A DNA stretch of 64,000 nt from Taxillus chinensis (GCA_023512835.1 CM042091.1:41120107-41184106); one strand, 5' to 3'. Shown: positions 13,701-22,437, counted from the first letter of the stretch. The notes: a model not told the origin generated them from the letters alone. Numbers and translations: made by a program.

Positions 13701-16700
13701 TTTGATGGTCAACCGAAATCTCATAGAGGGCTAACTAAAGGTTGAGATCCCCTATATGATTGGTTGACAACATTAAGGTTCCATGTGTGGTTGGCTTGAC
13801 ACCACGTTCCCACATATGAGAGCCATAAGAGCATTGCCTACACTAATCCATTGAGGAGGGAAAACTGTGGTAGTCATTGCTCGTCTGTCTGGACTGTTTT
13901 GTGTTAGCTTGATTTGATATAACTAATTGATATACATCGATATTGGACTTGTTATTGTTTGAGAATTGTTGTGATTGCACATTTTTCGCATAGGACACTA
14001 CAGTGGCACATGCATACACTAAACATGTAATCCTAGGTATAGTCAGAGTAGGGTGGTGTGAAATTGTAGGTCACCTATTGGCATTTGTGTTCACCCTAAA
14101 TTGTTGTCTTTTCAAATCCTAACAGGAGGTATTTACTGGGTTTGCAGCTGCACAAACTAGATCTCTTGATATAGGGAAACCCTTTATGTATTTGCTTCTA
14201 TGGCCACTATTGTATGATTGACACACTTATATGTGTACAAGTGAGTTGGAATTGGATAGATGTCATGCTTGTGTTGTGAACATGCTACGAGATGTTCTGA
14301 ATTGTTATGCATATCATTGAAAATGTACAAGAATACCTCAATCATATGATTGTATAGGTTTTTATAGGACAGCACCCAATGTGTGTACACCATGGTGCTA
14401 GTCACCAGTCCCTTGCCTTCGGGTGCCGGTATGGAACAGTCATGTTCTCAGTTTTGAGTTTCTTAGAGTAGGGGCCATGACATCTATCTAAGTCTCGCCT
14501 AGCTTTTGCTCTTCAATTATCTTATGTCTATTTTTAGTCGGTTTTAAGAAACTCTTGGAGATCCTAAATGAAAGTTTTCTACGATAGAGGAAATAAAAAC
14601 TCTTCAAATGAATTCCAATTAAAAAATGGTTGAATTATCCTTAAATAAGAAATCAATGGAATGTAATACAGTCAAATGGAATAGTTGAAAAATACAAGAT
14701 TAGATTAGTTGCTAAGGGTTTTACTCAAATGTATGGCATTGACTATGAAGAAACTTTTGCTCAAACATGATTGTTACAGCCTTACTGGTAATAACATAAG
14801 TGATATTACAAAAGTCTTCAGTGTCATTTGGTGAAAGAGTTTTGAGATAAAACATTTAGGAGCTATAAAATACTTCTTAAGCATTAAATTAACCCAATCC
14901 AAGCAAAGTATTTTTCTCTCTCAACAAAAGTATGTCTTAGACCTCCGAGCTAAAACTAATAACCCGGCCTGCAAACGTTTAGATACTTTTATTGGGGTGA
15001 ATCATGGTCTATCTCTCTCAATTAAGTTCCAACAAACAAGGAAAGATATCAAAGATTAGTGAAAGAGATGATATATATGACATATCAAATGCATGAGTAA
15101 ATTCAAGCATAATCTGAGTAATCAACGCATGTGTGTTGTAAATCATATTTTAGCATATCTAAAATCCTCTCCAAACAAGACTATTATGTTCTCTAAGCAA
15201 CATGGATACCTAGATAATATGGGATATACTAATTCTAACTTTGTTGGATTCAAATTATTAGACAGAATAGAATGTGATTTCTCTGTCCAATGTAGAAGTT
15301 AAATATTATTCACTTGATCATGCTATTACAAAGCTTAGTTGGTTACGTATTCTTATGCGAGATCTCGATTATGGCCTTAGAAGCTTATGATGCACTTTGG
15401 TGATAACAAAGTTGTCATCAAAATAACTAATAATCTTGTACAACACGAACCAAACGCCTTGAACTCGATGAGAATTACATTAAGAATAATCTAAATTTTG
15501 GTATAATAGAGGTTTCATACATAATAAGAATATATCGGCTAGCTGATATGATGGCTCATGCAATTACTTGTGTTCCTTTACATACATCTTCGTCCAAGTG
15601 AGACAAATGTGATACCTACGCACGAGGAAGAGTTAAAAACTTAGAATATATTTAGCTGTATTTTTTATATTTAAACTGCCAATTATAGCTATAAATTAAG
15701 TTACCTAAACAGAATGTCTTACCTAATTATGTCTTCTCTAATCTTGTATATATATAGTTGTAATCTCTCAATTATGGTATGAGAAAATATTATTTTTGCT
15801 CTGATTTTCAACTACCTCAAATTCTTATCTCTCTAGCTGTCTCTCCTATCCACTTAATCTCTTGGAGGTACATAACATTGACTTGTCTCCCATGCATAAA
15901 CTCTCATATACATGAACTCTCATATCTCCACTAACTTATCGATCAATGATCCTACATTCCAAGTAACTACAATCTAGTATTAGATCTAGTATTAAATCAA
16001 TACTTCAAACCGAGCTTCTTGACACACACCCGCCCCTTTGGATGCGAGGAGCATTGCTCATTTGTCACCATAATCAATCCCTGATGTGGTGCATCAATCT
16101 CAGGCAATAGCCTAGCATTCCTTGCAGATTTGTCACTATAACTATGATCTGATATAGCACCTTGTCGTGAAGGGTATGCTCCAATGGATAAAATCTTCCC
16201 ACCCTAAACCTAAAATATTCCACAACCCAACGCAATAAGGGATTGGGTGGGCTTCATTATCCACCCATAGTGAGCCACCCCAAAGCTGGAGCTAATCTTT
16301 TGTCTCTACAAGCTAGCTCCCTTGTTCTATCAGGTGCTGCCACTTCCATTTGCAAAGTAACGCTGCAATGAAAACACAAAAAGATTTAATGACCACAGTT
16401 CCTTCTGCCAACAGCCTTTATACCAAATTCCAATTAACCAAGTGATACTTGAAAACTCCACTAGAGCTCCCCCACAAGAATCTCTGTTGGATGCCTTCTA
16501 ACCTCGTGACCACCAAGCAAGGGATACAAAACAAAGAGAGATAGCAAACCAGAAAATTCACTAAGGACACTTTTTTTTTTGAAAAGTAAGTCAAATTTTA
16601 TTAGATGAAAAATCGCACACAAGAAGCGCATAAATATAAGCTAAGCAGAATTATAGCAAAAAGACAAAAACAAACTCAAAAAGAATAAACATTAAGAACA

Positions 16701-18749
16701 TCCCACAAGGAAGAATAACGGACACCACCTAAAACAGACATCCAATCCCCCAAACAACGGAAAAAAAAAAAAAACAAGAAAGCTTGGAGAGAGGCCTCTC
16801 CTCGTTCTGCTCCCGCCAAAGACACCATAGGAGACAATGAGGGACAGCCCGCCACACCTCCGAATGTTGCCTAACACCCCCTAGCCAACATGCAAACAAT
16901 GCGAGAGGAAGGCATCACACACTGGATGTCAAATAGGGCAATATTTTTCTTCGCATCAAGGGCAATATTACTTCGCATCAATCTCTTGGCCCTCATTTTC
17001 CTTTCTTTGAATTGCTATTTTTCTTCTAATTCTTCTTATTTTAACTCTCTCCTCTGTTCTTCTTTTTATTCTACAAAATCTTTATTGGGCTTCCTATGAC
17101 TTTTGAACCAAAATTTGAACATTGCATTCCCAATTTAGACTGATTTACAATAGTTCCACATTATAACCCTTCCCACACTATTGGAACAATGAGACACTGA
17201 GGGGATAGACGTAGTTATACAGTTTCTACTTGCTACTACTGAACTAGAAGAAATTTAAAAACCAAAGTCACATACGAGATAAGTCAAGCCTAACAGAATG
17301 GGAAATCTAATCACAAATATTTTTTAAGATAACATGTACATATAGTTTCAAGAAGAAAGGACTTATTTGAAAATATTTGTCTAGTGTTTACTCCATACTT
17401 TAAATGTAGCGAACTGCCAAATAATTAAACAAAACTCATGATGCCAAAGTAGGTTTTCCAGGAGTAACATACCGAACAACTTTTTCATTCTCAAGAACAA
17501 TCAATGGGATAGAGATTTCCAGAGAAAAGTTATCAACTTGATGACCCTCTTGCTTTACAAATTCAGCAATTGATACAGCTAATTCAGTACCACAGTCCTT
17601 TCTAATCAACTTTTCTTTGTCATCAAAAAAAGTAAACTGTAGGATCCCTATACAAATGCTGCAGTATACTAGCTCCTTTTCTGATTCACAAGAAGAAAAT
17701 GCAGATTTGGAATCTCCATTTTCTTCAGAACTGCCATCCACTAGATAGCTGTTCAAACTTGTTAATTTTCCTAGTACTTGAAACAGTAGTGAAGTTGAAA
17801 AACTGGGTGCAGAAAACATATGTCCTTGAACCCCAAATAGTCGGAGGGTACACCGGATGCAAACCTGCAACAACATTAAAAAGTTATATACTCCTCAAAC
17901 CCCTAAAAAACATGTGTAATCAAAGTTCCCAAATGCAAAGAGGGCAAAATGTTGATATACACAATGTGCACACCCCACAGTTTTCTAGCATACACAAACC
18001 TGGAAGGGGGGTAAGGTTTTGCGTCTATGCAACATTGGTGAAACTGCAAATTATACTTATATTATATCTTAAAAAAAACAAATATTTTAATTTATATAAT
18101 TTCTGTTCTAATGCGCATTGATGGAGTGGCTCAATTGTGCAAGGGTAGTCGCGAGTTTCAATCAGCCTCTCGGCCAAAAAAAAAAAAAAGAAGAAGAAGA
18201 AGAAGTCTGCCTAGATTGATATTCCTCTTTCGCCACACCCACGGTGTGGAAGCCTTGGTAGGCACTTGGTACGCCTTTCTTCCTGTGTGGCCGTTAATAT
18301 TTTAAATGTCTGGTAATAAAACCCAGGTAGGTTCTGAGATTTGTTTTTTGAAGCTAAAAACACAACAACATTCCACAATCAAATCAAATCAAACCTAGAC
18401 CTTTCGGGGAAACAGTTCAAGTTTCAGTAATCCATTTCTGACGGGAGAAGATTAATATATATATATATATATATCAACTATTGATGTAAAATGGCTCAAG
18501 TAAATTTATATTTCGCTTCTTTTTGTTCCATTGATTAATAGTTATGAATATTTGTTCTACAATTTTGTTGGCACCCAAACGGAAGCTGCATTCAATCGAA
18601 AGTGTAGGAGGGAGAAGAGAACTGACCGGAAGGGACAACAAGTCGGCCACGGCGTGGAGAGGCAGTGCGCGGACCAGGTCGAGAAGAGTTGGCCTCTCCG
18701 CCTGGTGACTGCTAACTTGATGCGACTCATCGCCCTCAATCGCCGCCAT
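1620..18749 (-). CDS. PUS10: PUS10, tRNA pseudouridine synthase 10 (5' part, five exons)
   Basis: Five minus-strand exons at 18627-18749, 17473-17864, 7983-8103, 7481-7598 and 1620-1774 join without frame loss (123+392+121+118+155 = 909 nt, 303 residues). PUS10 enzymes isomerise uridine in the T-arm of tRNA (positions 54/55 in studied members). They have an N-terminal THUMP-containing module with a Cys4 zinc site and a C-terminal catalytic domain. The product here has CIRC (C43, C46) and CSIC (C109, C112), a WFQEKF segment and an LRIRLTYTH segment, as I recall from plant homologues. The catalytic domain is absent and must lie left of position 1. Introns are 762, 9369, 384 and 5706 bp; the two long ones are full of transposon remnants. 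No stops or frameshifts interrupt the exons, so the gene may be active. The family call rests on pattern recognition only. Confidence 0.83.
1775..2219. other. Intron 4 sequence without recognised content
   Basis: AT-rich, unique-looking intron sequence lies between exon 5 and the LINE remnant. No open frame, terminal repeat or exon-like segment is visible. Confidence 0.6.
2235..3110 (+). pseudogene. LINE reverse transcriptase remnant (L1/CFDP2-like family)
   Basis: The open part (2280-2549, 89 residues) reads FINLEKTYDKIPKNML, then MHQGLTLNLLLFAIVIHEI. This matches RT motifs of plant LINEs (F-x-DLEKAYD-x-VP; G-x-QG-x-LSP-x-LF). Past the stop the frame continues as CMLFFNDIVLID, where the catalytic FADD has become FFND. 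A 'FKYLG' motif follows near 2730. The conserved Asp of DLEKAYD is Asn here. With the catalytic motif altered and several stops downstream, the copy cannot encode an active enzyme. It sits in intron 4 of PUS10, antisense to the gene. Confidence 0.8.
3240..3870 (+). mobile_element. Copia element 5' remnant: LTR scrap plus gag zinc knuckle
   Basis: Positions 3254-3303 resemble 7262-7310 of the LTR after the copia pol remnant (shared 'gttgtgaatagattag'), so they are probably remains of the two LTRs. From about 3340 a decayed gag reads LWCTYCKKPRHTKEQL, like the CTYCxKxxHTxxxC knuckle of copia gag. The final Cys is lost. A ~100-bp direct duplication follows, with 'aaaaactgccagtcagc' at 3718 and 3818 and the same 'ctccattcaaaag' after both. 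The rest of the element was displaced to 6440-7440 by a LINE fragment and a hAT element. Confidence 0.6.
3850..5060 (-). pseudogene. L1-type LINE reverse transcriptase fragment
   Basis: Reading leftwards from about 5060 the frames give, in order: a linker between endonuclease and RT; HCFQEFHANGKFISSLNTTF (near 4680); the RT core at 4175-4597 with FRAISLVSSLYKLLAKVLVNRL, then HAFV and LDMEKAYDS; and a later block at 3854-4114 with SGLRVKLAKSELM and LGCHLGKFPTLSLGLPL. This is the usual order of plant L1 ORF2. Frames shift between blocks, and the YADD region is missing or scrambled between 4180 and 4110. A 17-bp piece containing 'aaagattattgg' occurs at 4064 and 4121. It is a dead 5'- and 3'-truncated copy, possibly inserted in the copia element. 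Confidence 0.85.
5106..6430. mobile_element. hAT-type non-autonomous element (1325 bp) with 8-bp TSD
   Basis: The termini are CATGGTTCAAAA on the left and, inverted, CAAGGTTCAAAA on the right. They are flanked by aaactaat (5098-5105) and aaactgat (6431-6438), an 8-bp target duplication with one mismatch. CA-plus-GG ends and 8-bp duplications are hAT hallmarks. Subterminal GC-rich blocks ('ggcgccttgaggtggcaagg' left, 'gaggcaccgcctcac' right) are inverted relatives of each other. No transposase is visible, so it must have been moved in trans. It lies in intron 4 of PUS10, next to the LINE fragment. Confidence 0.78.
6440..7440 (+). pseudogene. Copia pol 3' end (RT tail, RNase H) and LTR remnant
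   Basis: Broken frames give, in order, QRLVGRLI (near 6607), QAAYKALHYLKRNPGKGILL (near 6695), AMAQGLCELLWLKIILE (near 6900), DNKYDIK, and IPPGGQLADLLTKE (near 7130). This is the standard end of copia RT/RNase H. A 'gggggaggggctg' polypurine-like run near 7228 precedes LTR-like sequence (7240-7440) that shares a block with 3254-3303. Stops and shifts are frequent, so this is an old copy. It ends about 40 bp from PUS10 exon 4. Confidence 0.75.
7481..7598 (-). CDS. PUS10: PUS10 exon 4 (GVKSGPGSLRIRLTYTH...)
   Basis: The acceptor 'gttttatag|GGTGTT' is clear. The donor appears to be 'AAAACAG|gcatga', a GC-type 5' splice site. Exon 4 encodes residues 213-251 plus one base. LRIRLTYTH belongs to the THUMP region, and the exon ends in a basic GSKRRKT stretch that could be a linker or nuclear signal. 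Joining at the GC site keeps the frame with exon 5. No GT donor in frame with exon 5 is visible nearby on either side. Confidence 0.75.
7983..8103 (-). CDS. PUS10: PUS10 exon 3 (SYVKGKYASEIWFQEKF...)
   Basis: The acceptor is 'atattttacag|GTCATA' and the donor 'TTACTG|gtaatg'. The first base completes the Arg codon left split by exon 2, and the exon ends in phase 0, matching exon 4. It encodes residues 172-212 with WFQEKF and SAKDTLKLSIANALEKLL, a pattern I associate with plant PUS10 upstream of the RIRLTYTH block. Confidence 0.78.
8104..9099. other. Intron 2 distal part: AT-rich and purine-rich, no gene
   Basis: Near 8150-8200 there is 'agaagctacttttagttatg' followed by 'ctgaaaaaataagctacc', reminiscent of plant MITE ends, but no partner end was found. 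Positions 8925-8975 are a purine-rich tract (A and G, repeats of gaaaag). The open frames on both strands here are low-complexity. Confidence 0.55.
9100..9266. repeat. hAT-like 'GCCT' repeat remnant
   Basis: It has the clustered 'gcgcctcgcctgagcctagg' type vocabulary seen at the ends of the 5106-6430 and 12237-13644 elements, and ends with 'gcctttaacaacta'. Only one end is recognisable and no duplication was found. Confidence 0.3.
9267..10686 (-). repeat. Unassigned LTR-like DNA in intron 2
   Basis: On the minus strand a TATA-like 'tatataaggggaggaaag' (near 10205-10222) followed by a GA-rich leader resembles the promoter region of the gypsy LTRs further right. I found no TG/CA borders. The open frames at 9488-10021 (+) and 9578-9901 (-) have no recognisable domain and read as chance frames. 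Confidence 0.25.
11326..11955. mobile_element. hAT MITE (630 bp) with perfect 8-bp TSD
   Basis: The termini TAGGAGTGTGCAT and ATGCACACCCCTA are inverted repeats with one mismatch. The flanks agtgtggt (11318-11325 and 11956-11963) are identical. The ends are followed by 'acccgcccaacccgc' type sequence, common in plant hAT MITEs. There is no coding capacity. It lies in the gypsy LTR in intron 2 of PUS10. Confidence 0.88.
12237..13644. mobile_element. hAT-like element (1.4 kb) carrying a nested MITE
   Basis: The ends share 'gtcaaaagcgctcattccag' on the left and, inverted, 'gttgtcaaaaacactagg' on the right, followed by 'gcacttaa'. The flanks ggttgagc and ggttgaaa (6 of 8 identical) could be a decayed target duplication. 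The interior has a 'cctcgac'/'acctcgat' word array at 12530-12705 and 13170-13205 that was split by the 12706-13169 MITE. Boundaries are uncertain by several bases. Confidence 0.5.
12706..13169. mobile_element. hAT MITE (464 bp) with perfect 8-bp TSD
   Basis: The termini TAGGGGTATAAAA and TTTTACACCCCTA are inverted repeats with one mismatch. The flanks acctcgat at 12698-12705 and 13170-13177 are identical. The GC-rich ends ('ggcccggcctggcc', 'gggcctaaacgggcc') and AT-rich middle are typical. It is nested in the 12237-13644 element. Confidence 0.9.
14490..15860 (+). pseudogene. Copia RT/RNase H remnant
   Basis: Broken frames give KIRLVAKGFTQMYGIDYEET (near 14697), FEIKHLGAIKYFLSIKL (near 14840), IFLSQQKYVLDL (near 14910), VNHILAYLKSSPNKTIMF (15093-15302) with GYTNSNFVGF, and DNKVVIKITNNL (near 15400). 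This is the order of copia RT and RNase H; the central RT with YVDD is deleted around 14770. A 'tatatatagttgtaatctctc' LTR-like tail follows near 15750. It is dead and sense-opposed to PUS10. Confidence 0.75.
15870..16330 (-). pseudogene. LINE endonuclease N-terminal fragment
   Basis: On the minus strand near 15970-15925 the frame reads VVTWNVGSLIDKLVEI, matching the start of the apurinic-type endonuclease of the LINE family often annotated as craniofacial-development-protein-like (TWNVGSL...). Upstream sequence to 16330 is probably its 5' leader. The frame stops straight after. It may be the same LINE family as 2235-3110 but is a separate, oppositely oriented copy. Positions 16331-16570 show nothing else recognisable. 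Confidence 0.5.
16571..16890 (-). pseudogene. L1-type LINE 3' end with poly(A)
   Basis: Minus-strand reading ends in 'gacttacttttc' plus a run of ten or more A (16571-16580 as T on the plus strand), the usual 3' end of plant L1 elements. The preceding 16692-16877 frame (CGGLSLIVSYGVFGGSRTRRG) resembles the C-terminal zinc-binding tail (VWR...WCLWRERN). It is a 5'-truncated insertion in intron 2 in the same orientation as PUS10. Confidence 0.65.
17473..17864 (-). CDS. PUS10: PUS10 exon 2 (zinc/THUMP module)
   Basis: The acceptor is 'atgttgttgcag|GTTTGC' and the donor 'GTTGTTCG|gtatgt'. It encodes residues 42-171. It starts VCIRCTLRLFGVQG with the first CxxC (C43/C46) and has the second in ELVYCSICIGILQF (C109/C112). 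Between them is a Ser-rich, likely flexible stretch. The two CxxC pairs fit the Cys4 zinc site in the N-terminal domain of PUS10. The longer open frame running to 17436 past the donor is intron read-through. Confidence 0.85.
18112..18210 (+). repeat. Possible tRNA-derived SINE fragment with A-rich tail
   Basis: It has a 'tggctcaattg' box-A-like word and a 'gagtttcaatc' box-B-like word, then a run of 14 A and (AAG)n. That is the layout of a short SINE with its tail. No target duplication was found. It lies in intron 1 of PUS10 in the opposite orientation. Confidence 0.4.
18466..18475. repeat. Short (TA)n microsatellite in intron 1
   Basis: The run 'atatatatatatatat' spans roughly 18454-18475 and precedes the inner part of intron 1. 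Nothing else is recognised in 18211-18626. Confidence 0.6.
18627..18749 (-). CDS. PUS10: PUS10 exon 1 with start codon
   Basis: ATG at 18749-18747 opens MAAIEGDESHQVSSHQAERP, and the exon ends LLSLP at the donor 'CTTCCG|gtcagt', phase 0. An upstream in-frame ATG (18806) would add MIKKKHIFSIAYRR. I prefer 18749 because it has a G at +4 (ATGG), the longer start lacks resemblance to the family, and the added part is AT-rich like a leader. The LVRALPLHAVADLLSL segment joins directly to VCIRC in exon 2, as in plant PUS10 (LLSxGVCxRC). Confidence 0.8.
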
Positions 18750-18861
18750 CTCGAGTCTGGCGAGGCGGCGATATGCGATGCTAAATATATGTTTTTTCTT
18801 TATCATTTATACGGGCATGAGACCCGGTAGAAAACAGTTCGGATCCGTAGAAAATCCGCAG

Positions 18862-18985
18862 TACGAACAAAACAACACACCATGCTGTGCTGCAGAATCC
18901 TTGTTGGGTAGAAAAATTATTTTGCCCTTCATTCTACTTTTATTTTGTTATCTTTCGCATTACGAACAAAACAACATACCATGCT
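18862..18985. repeat. 24-bp direct repeat upstream of PUS10
   Basis: 'tacgaacaaaacaaca' followed by 'yaccatgct' occurs at 18862 and again at 18961, about 100 bp apart, 110-240 bp upstream of the chosen PUS10 start. It could be promoter or 5' UTR sequence, or an insertion footprint. No TATA box can be assigned with confidence. Confidence 0.6.
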
Positions 18986-18989
18986 TTTA

Positions 18990-20330
18990 TAATTTTATTT
19001 TTATTGGGTTGTTTTAAAAAACAAATAGTAATATTTCTTATTGCTGTTTGCGTTTTATTTTTAATGATTTCCTTTTAAAAATGTGTTGACTATTTTGACA
19101 ACACTTTTTTATTGTTCATCGGATAACAGTTTTACAAAATCAATAAATATTATTTATTTAAAATATTTAAAAAAAAACTAAAAGTTGGTATACATAAGTT
19201 GTCCTACTTATTTATTATTTTCGTATTGATGTTTTTAGTAGTTTAATTAATTTTTAGGTTACTTTATTAATTTTTTATGCTTTGTGTAATTTCATTTGTT
19301 ATTAAATCAATTATGTTTAATTATACTATTTTAAAAAATAAGGGCGATTATGTTCAAATTAAATATTATTTATAATTTTTATTCATTATTTAGGTTATGT
19401 TAGCATTTTATTGTTAATATTTGGTGAAGTTTTTTAAATTTTTATCAACTATATTTTATTTAATTGAATATTTTTTTGAAATGAAAAACTTTTACACACA
19501 AATTTTTATTTTTATATTTTAAAATATATATTATCTATTTAAAATAAATATATGTATTGAGTAATTTTATATTAAACTAATAAACTAATATAAAATTATA
19601 ATAATTAACTATATAGTAAAAATCACATAATATAATTTAAGTTGTAAATAAATATCTTAAATTTTAAAATATTATAATGAATGATTGAATAATAAATAAA
19701 ATATTCATAATAATAATTGCAATAGTGATAAATATATCATAATACTTTTTTATCCCACTGTAACCCCCCCCCCCCCCTCTCTCTCTATATATATATATAT
19801 ATATTATAATAAATTGTATCTATATATTGTTTAAATTTTTCATATAGTTTTAGAATTTTTGTTAATATATTTAGATGACTACATTTTACGTAAATAGAAA
19901 TAAAACTTAAATTAATACAAATATTAATTTTTTAGTAATTAGTTTAAAATGAGTAAAATGTTATTATATATAGTTAAAGATCAAAGTTATACTTTTAACA
20001 ATTTGAAATAAATTGTAAATATAAGTGAAAAATACATAATAAACAAAAACACATGTTAATGCATATACTTTCTAAACTATGTGTATGTATATAATAAAAC
20101 ATATTGGGGCAGGCATCTCCATATACACTGATAAACATATGAAAATAAGTGTAGCTAATTTGCGTTTTTAAAAAAATAAGTGGGCTATACTTTCATATCA
20201 TATTGAAATTAGTAAGTTATATAAGAAATTTGTGCAAAAACACTCTCTTTGGATTGGTATGAATAAAAAATTTTAAAAAACAATAATATCAATCCATTGG
20301 TAATGAAAATACCACTACACAAATTATCTA
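18990..20330. other. AT-rich intergenic DNA with poly-C microsatellite
   Basis: This is long AT-rich sequence with no coding frame. At 19764-19804 a run of 14 C passes into (CT)n and then (AT)n. No element borders were recognised. Confidence 0.6.
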
Positions 20331-20588
20331 CATAATCTACTTGTATGTAGCATTACTTATCTATAAATATGTAATCCATAATTAAGAGATTGACCTAATA
20401 TTCACATGAGATATAGTCCGTAATTGAATATTGATCTTTCATTATTTCTTTCTTTATTTGTATATGATTTAGTTTAATCATAAGATTCAAAATAAAGTCA
20501 TTTTATATTTATATTTATATTTATATATATTGTAATCATTCATACAATGCAAGAGAGAATATTCACTATACTTTTCATTTCCTTTTCA
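20331..20588 (+). repeat. LTR (3' part) of an older copia element
   Basis: The end is fixed by the primer site that starts at the next base. A TATA-like 'tatatttatatatattg' near 20515 and a 'ctatacttttcatttccttt' end fit copia U3/R/U5. The left border is not visible; 20331 is a guess. A segment at about 20365-20440 is related, inverted, to the 42-bp tandem units at 39146-39290. Confidence 0.5.
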
Positions 20589-20600
20589 TGGTATCAAAGC
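20589..20600 (+). other. Primer binding site (tRNA-iMet) of the older copia
   Basis: TGGTATCAAAGC is one base off the standard TGGTATCAGAGC complementary to the 3' end of initiator tRNA-Met, and it abuts the LTR end '...tttca'. Confidence 0.7.
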
Positions 20601-20650
20601 TAAAATCTAGGCATTGAAGCAAAATACATACAACTTCCTAGCTAATTTTT

Positions 20651-20823
20651 ATGAGAAGCGATAAACCAAGAGGCACAATTTCAAGAGCAAAATGGGATAA
20701 TCTCAATTATCAACTTTATCTTCATTATTTGGATCAACTTAATGTCATCCGTGTGTAAAATACTTTGGTCGAAGACAATTACAACAAATGGAAACAATTT
20801 ATGATTATAGCTTTGATGGTAAA
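20651..20823 (+). pseudogene. Older copia gag, N-terminal piece
   Basis: ATG at 20651 opens a frame with one TAA that reads LVEDNYNKWKQFMIIAL, the (N)Y-x-x-W-x-x-x-M motif at the start of copia gag. It breaks at the gtaaa target duplication where the SIRE-like element inserted. It resumes at 36498 as LINGSINEPSEGNLVNLFLR, the next conserved gag segment, about 15.7 kb away. Confidence 0.7.
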
Positions 20824-22294
20824 TATTGGTCCCTTGGAGCCTAGAGGGGGTGAATAGGCTCTTATCGAAGCTCTTTTCGAACTCTTTGGCACAATACTTA
20901 TCTGGTTAAGAGATAGAAACAATGCGGAAGATAACTAAATAGTGAAAGTATTTTGTTTTATTATCAGTATGATAAGTACAATAAAATGAAAGCAGTCTAA
21001 AGCTTAAAAGCTTTTAGACCTACTTAACAACTCTTTGACACTCTGTTTACAAAGACACACACACTTAGCCTCTTTGATCTCTATGAGCTTTAGTACATGC
21101 ACTTGCTCTTACACGTTTTCACAAAAGTATATTTATAAGATGTACAAGTATTACTATTTATAGGTGACATCCACGAGAGACAACCTTGGAACTTGTTGTT
21201 CCGGACATTGTGCACATTTACTCTCTCTCTCGGAAATCTCTCTGCCTTAATTGCTGCGGATATGGTTTTCAAGATCTTGGGTTTGTAATGTTTAAGATTC
21301 TTTGTAAGTTCTCAAGTGCAGTTAGGGTCGTGTCCACATATCCGGATGATCCACGTGTAAGATGCTTTAGGTTCTCAACAAGTTTGTCTTACATCGGGAA
21401 ACAACGAGCTGATGACTTTGATTACGAAGAGATAGTTGAAGTAGCGTCTTCTTGAATCCGGTGTAAGGTTCCTTACTCTGTGCTTAAATCAAGCTCGGAT
21501 CCTTACTCCGTAATACTGATTACTTACTCCGTATCAATTTGGTACTGGAATCCTTATTCCATGTAAGCGCTTCCTTATTCCGTATGAAAGAGAAGGTCGG
21601 AATGCATACTCCGCATCTGCACTTCTTTACTCCGCATCTAGTTTCCTTACTCTGCATGAGTTAAAGGAACGGATGGCTTACTCCGTATCAGCACATCTTT
21701 ACTCCGCATGAGTGAGTGGTTTGGATTTCTTACTCCGCATCTAGTTTCTTTATTCCGCATCTAGTTTCTTTATTCCGTATCTAGTTTCCTTACTCCGCAT
21801 CAAATAAAGACTTAAGTCTTTATTCCGTGCAAGTACTTCCTTACTCCGTATGTATGAAAGACTCGAATTCCTTACTCCGTGTCTTCTATACTTTAGTCCG
21901 GTTAAGTAGAAGACTTATCTTTTTAACTCCATGTTGACTCTCTTACTTCGTGCGACTTTATAGACTAAGATTCTTACTCCGTATCTTTTAGACTTAGTCT
22001 GTTGAAGTATTAAGTGCGGATTACTTAGTCCGTAGCTTATAGGTTCTTAGTCCGCACGAATGACCATTATTCCGTATGAGGCAAGGACTTGGTTATATAC
22101 CAAGTGTTTGACAACACTCATTTTCACCTTGATGAGGATTATATATCTCGTCCTTAGCTTTTGCTCACACGAGTGTAGTTCCGGATGAAAGTCATATCCT
22201 CTGCAAAGACTTAAGATGAAACAACAAAGATCTCAGATCAAATTATATAGGGCTTTTTTTTCAGCATTATCCAAATTCTGGGTTTGATCCAACA
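20824..22294 (-). repeat. 3' LTR of the SIRE-like element
   Basis: On the coding strand it runs TGTTGGATCAAACC to GGGACCAATA; the final CA has mutated to TA, and the right LTR keeps CA. From 21460 to 22080 it holds some two dozen imperfect copies of a word like 'atgcggagtaagg' at 18-35-bp intervals. The open frame 21186-21455 on the plus strand is a chance frame. Confidence 0.9.
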
Positions 22295-22305
22295 ATCTCC
22301 CCCAA
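22295..22305 (-). other. Polypurine tract of the SIRE-like element
   Basis: Minus-strand TTGGGGGAGAT directly precedes the 3' LTR start TGTTGGATC, the normal site for plus-strand priming. Confidence 0.85.
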
Positions 22306-22437
22306 TTATGGATATGCCCAAACTCTTTGTAATCTGATCTAGTAAGCAATGCAAAGAGATAACCAATAGATAAAAAATTTCACCCATTTTCATTGATCAG
22401 CAATAAAGTACAATTCAACCTTTATACAAAATTCTCA

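Larger units (their letters stand above)
10687..14482 (+). mobile_element. Gypsy-type LTR with nested hAT elements
   Basis: It starts TGTAACAACTG and ends GGGGCCATGACA, the same border types as the gypsy LTRs at 36814-39142 and 57010-58686. Shared internal marks are a short 'tataaatagaaggagagag' promoter-leader near 10830 and, at the 3' end, a 'cagtcccttgccttcgggtg' block. It also holds a 'ggtcaac'/'gtcgagg' word array near 11250-11320 and 11960-12040. About 2.0 kb of its length is inserted hAT-type DNA, leaving about 1.8 kb of LTR. Flanking 5-mers (cttag, tctat) do not match, so the solo-LTR status is unproven. Confidence 0.55.

Noticed and set aside
16692..16877. Small hydrophobic, Phe-rich protein
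   Set aside because: It is the decayed C-terminal tail of a LINE next to its poly(A), not an independent gene.
17436..17472. Longer PUS10 exon 2 ending YVTPGKPTLAS
   Set aside because: A strong gtatgt donor precedes it, and exon 3 joins in frame at that donor, so these codons are intron.
21186..21455. 89-residue plus-strand frame inside the left SIRE-like LTR
   Set aside because: Its counterpart in the other LTR (35385-35603) is shorter and cut by a stop; it is on the non-coding strand of the element.
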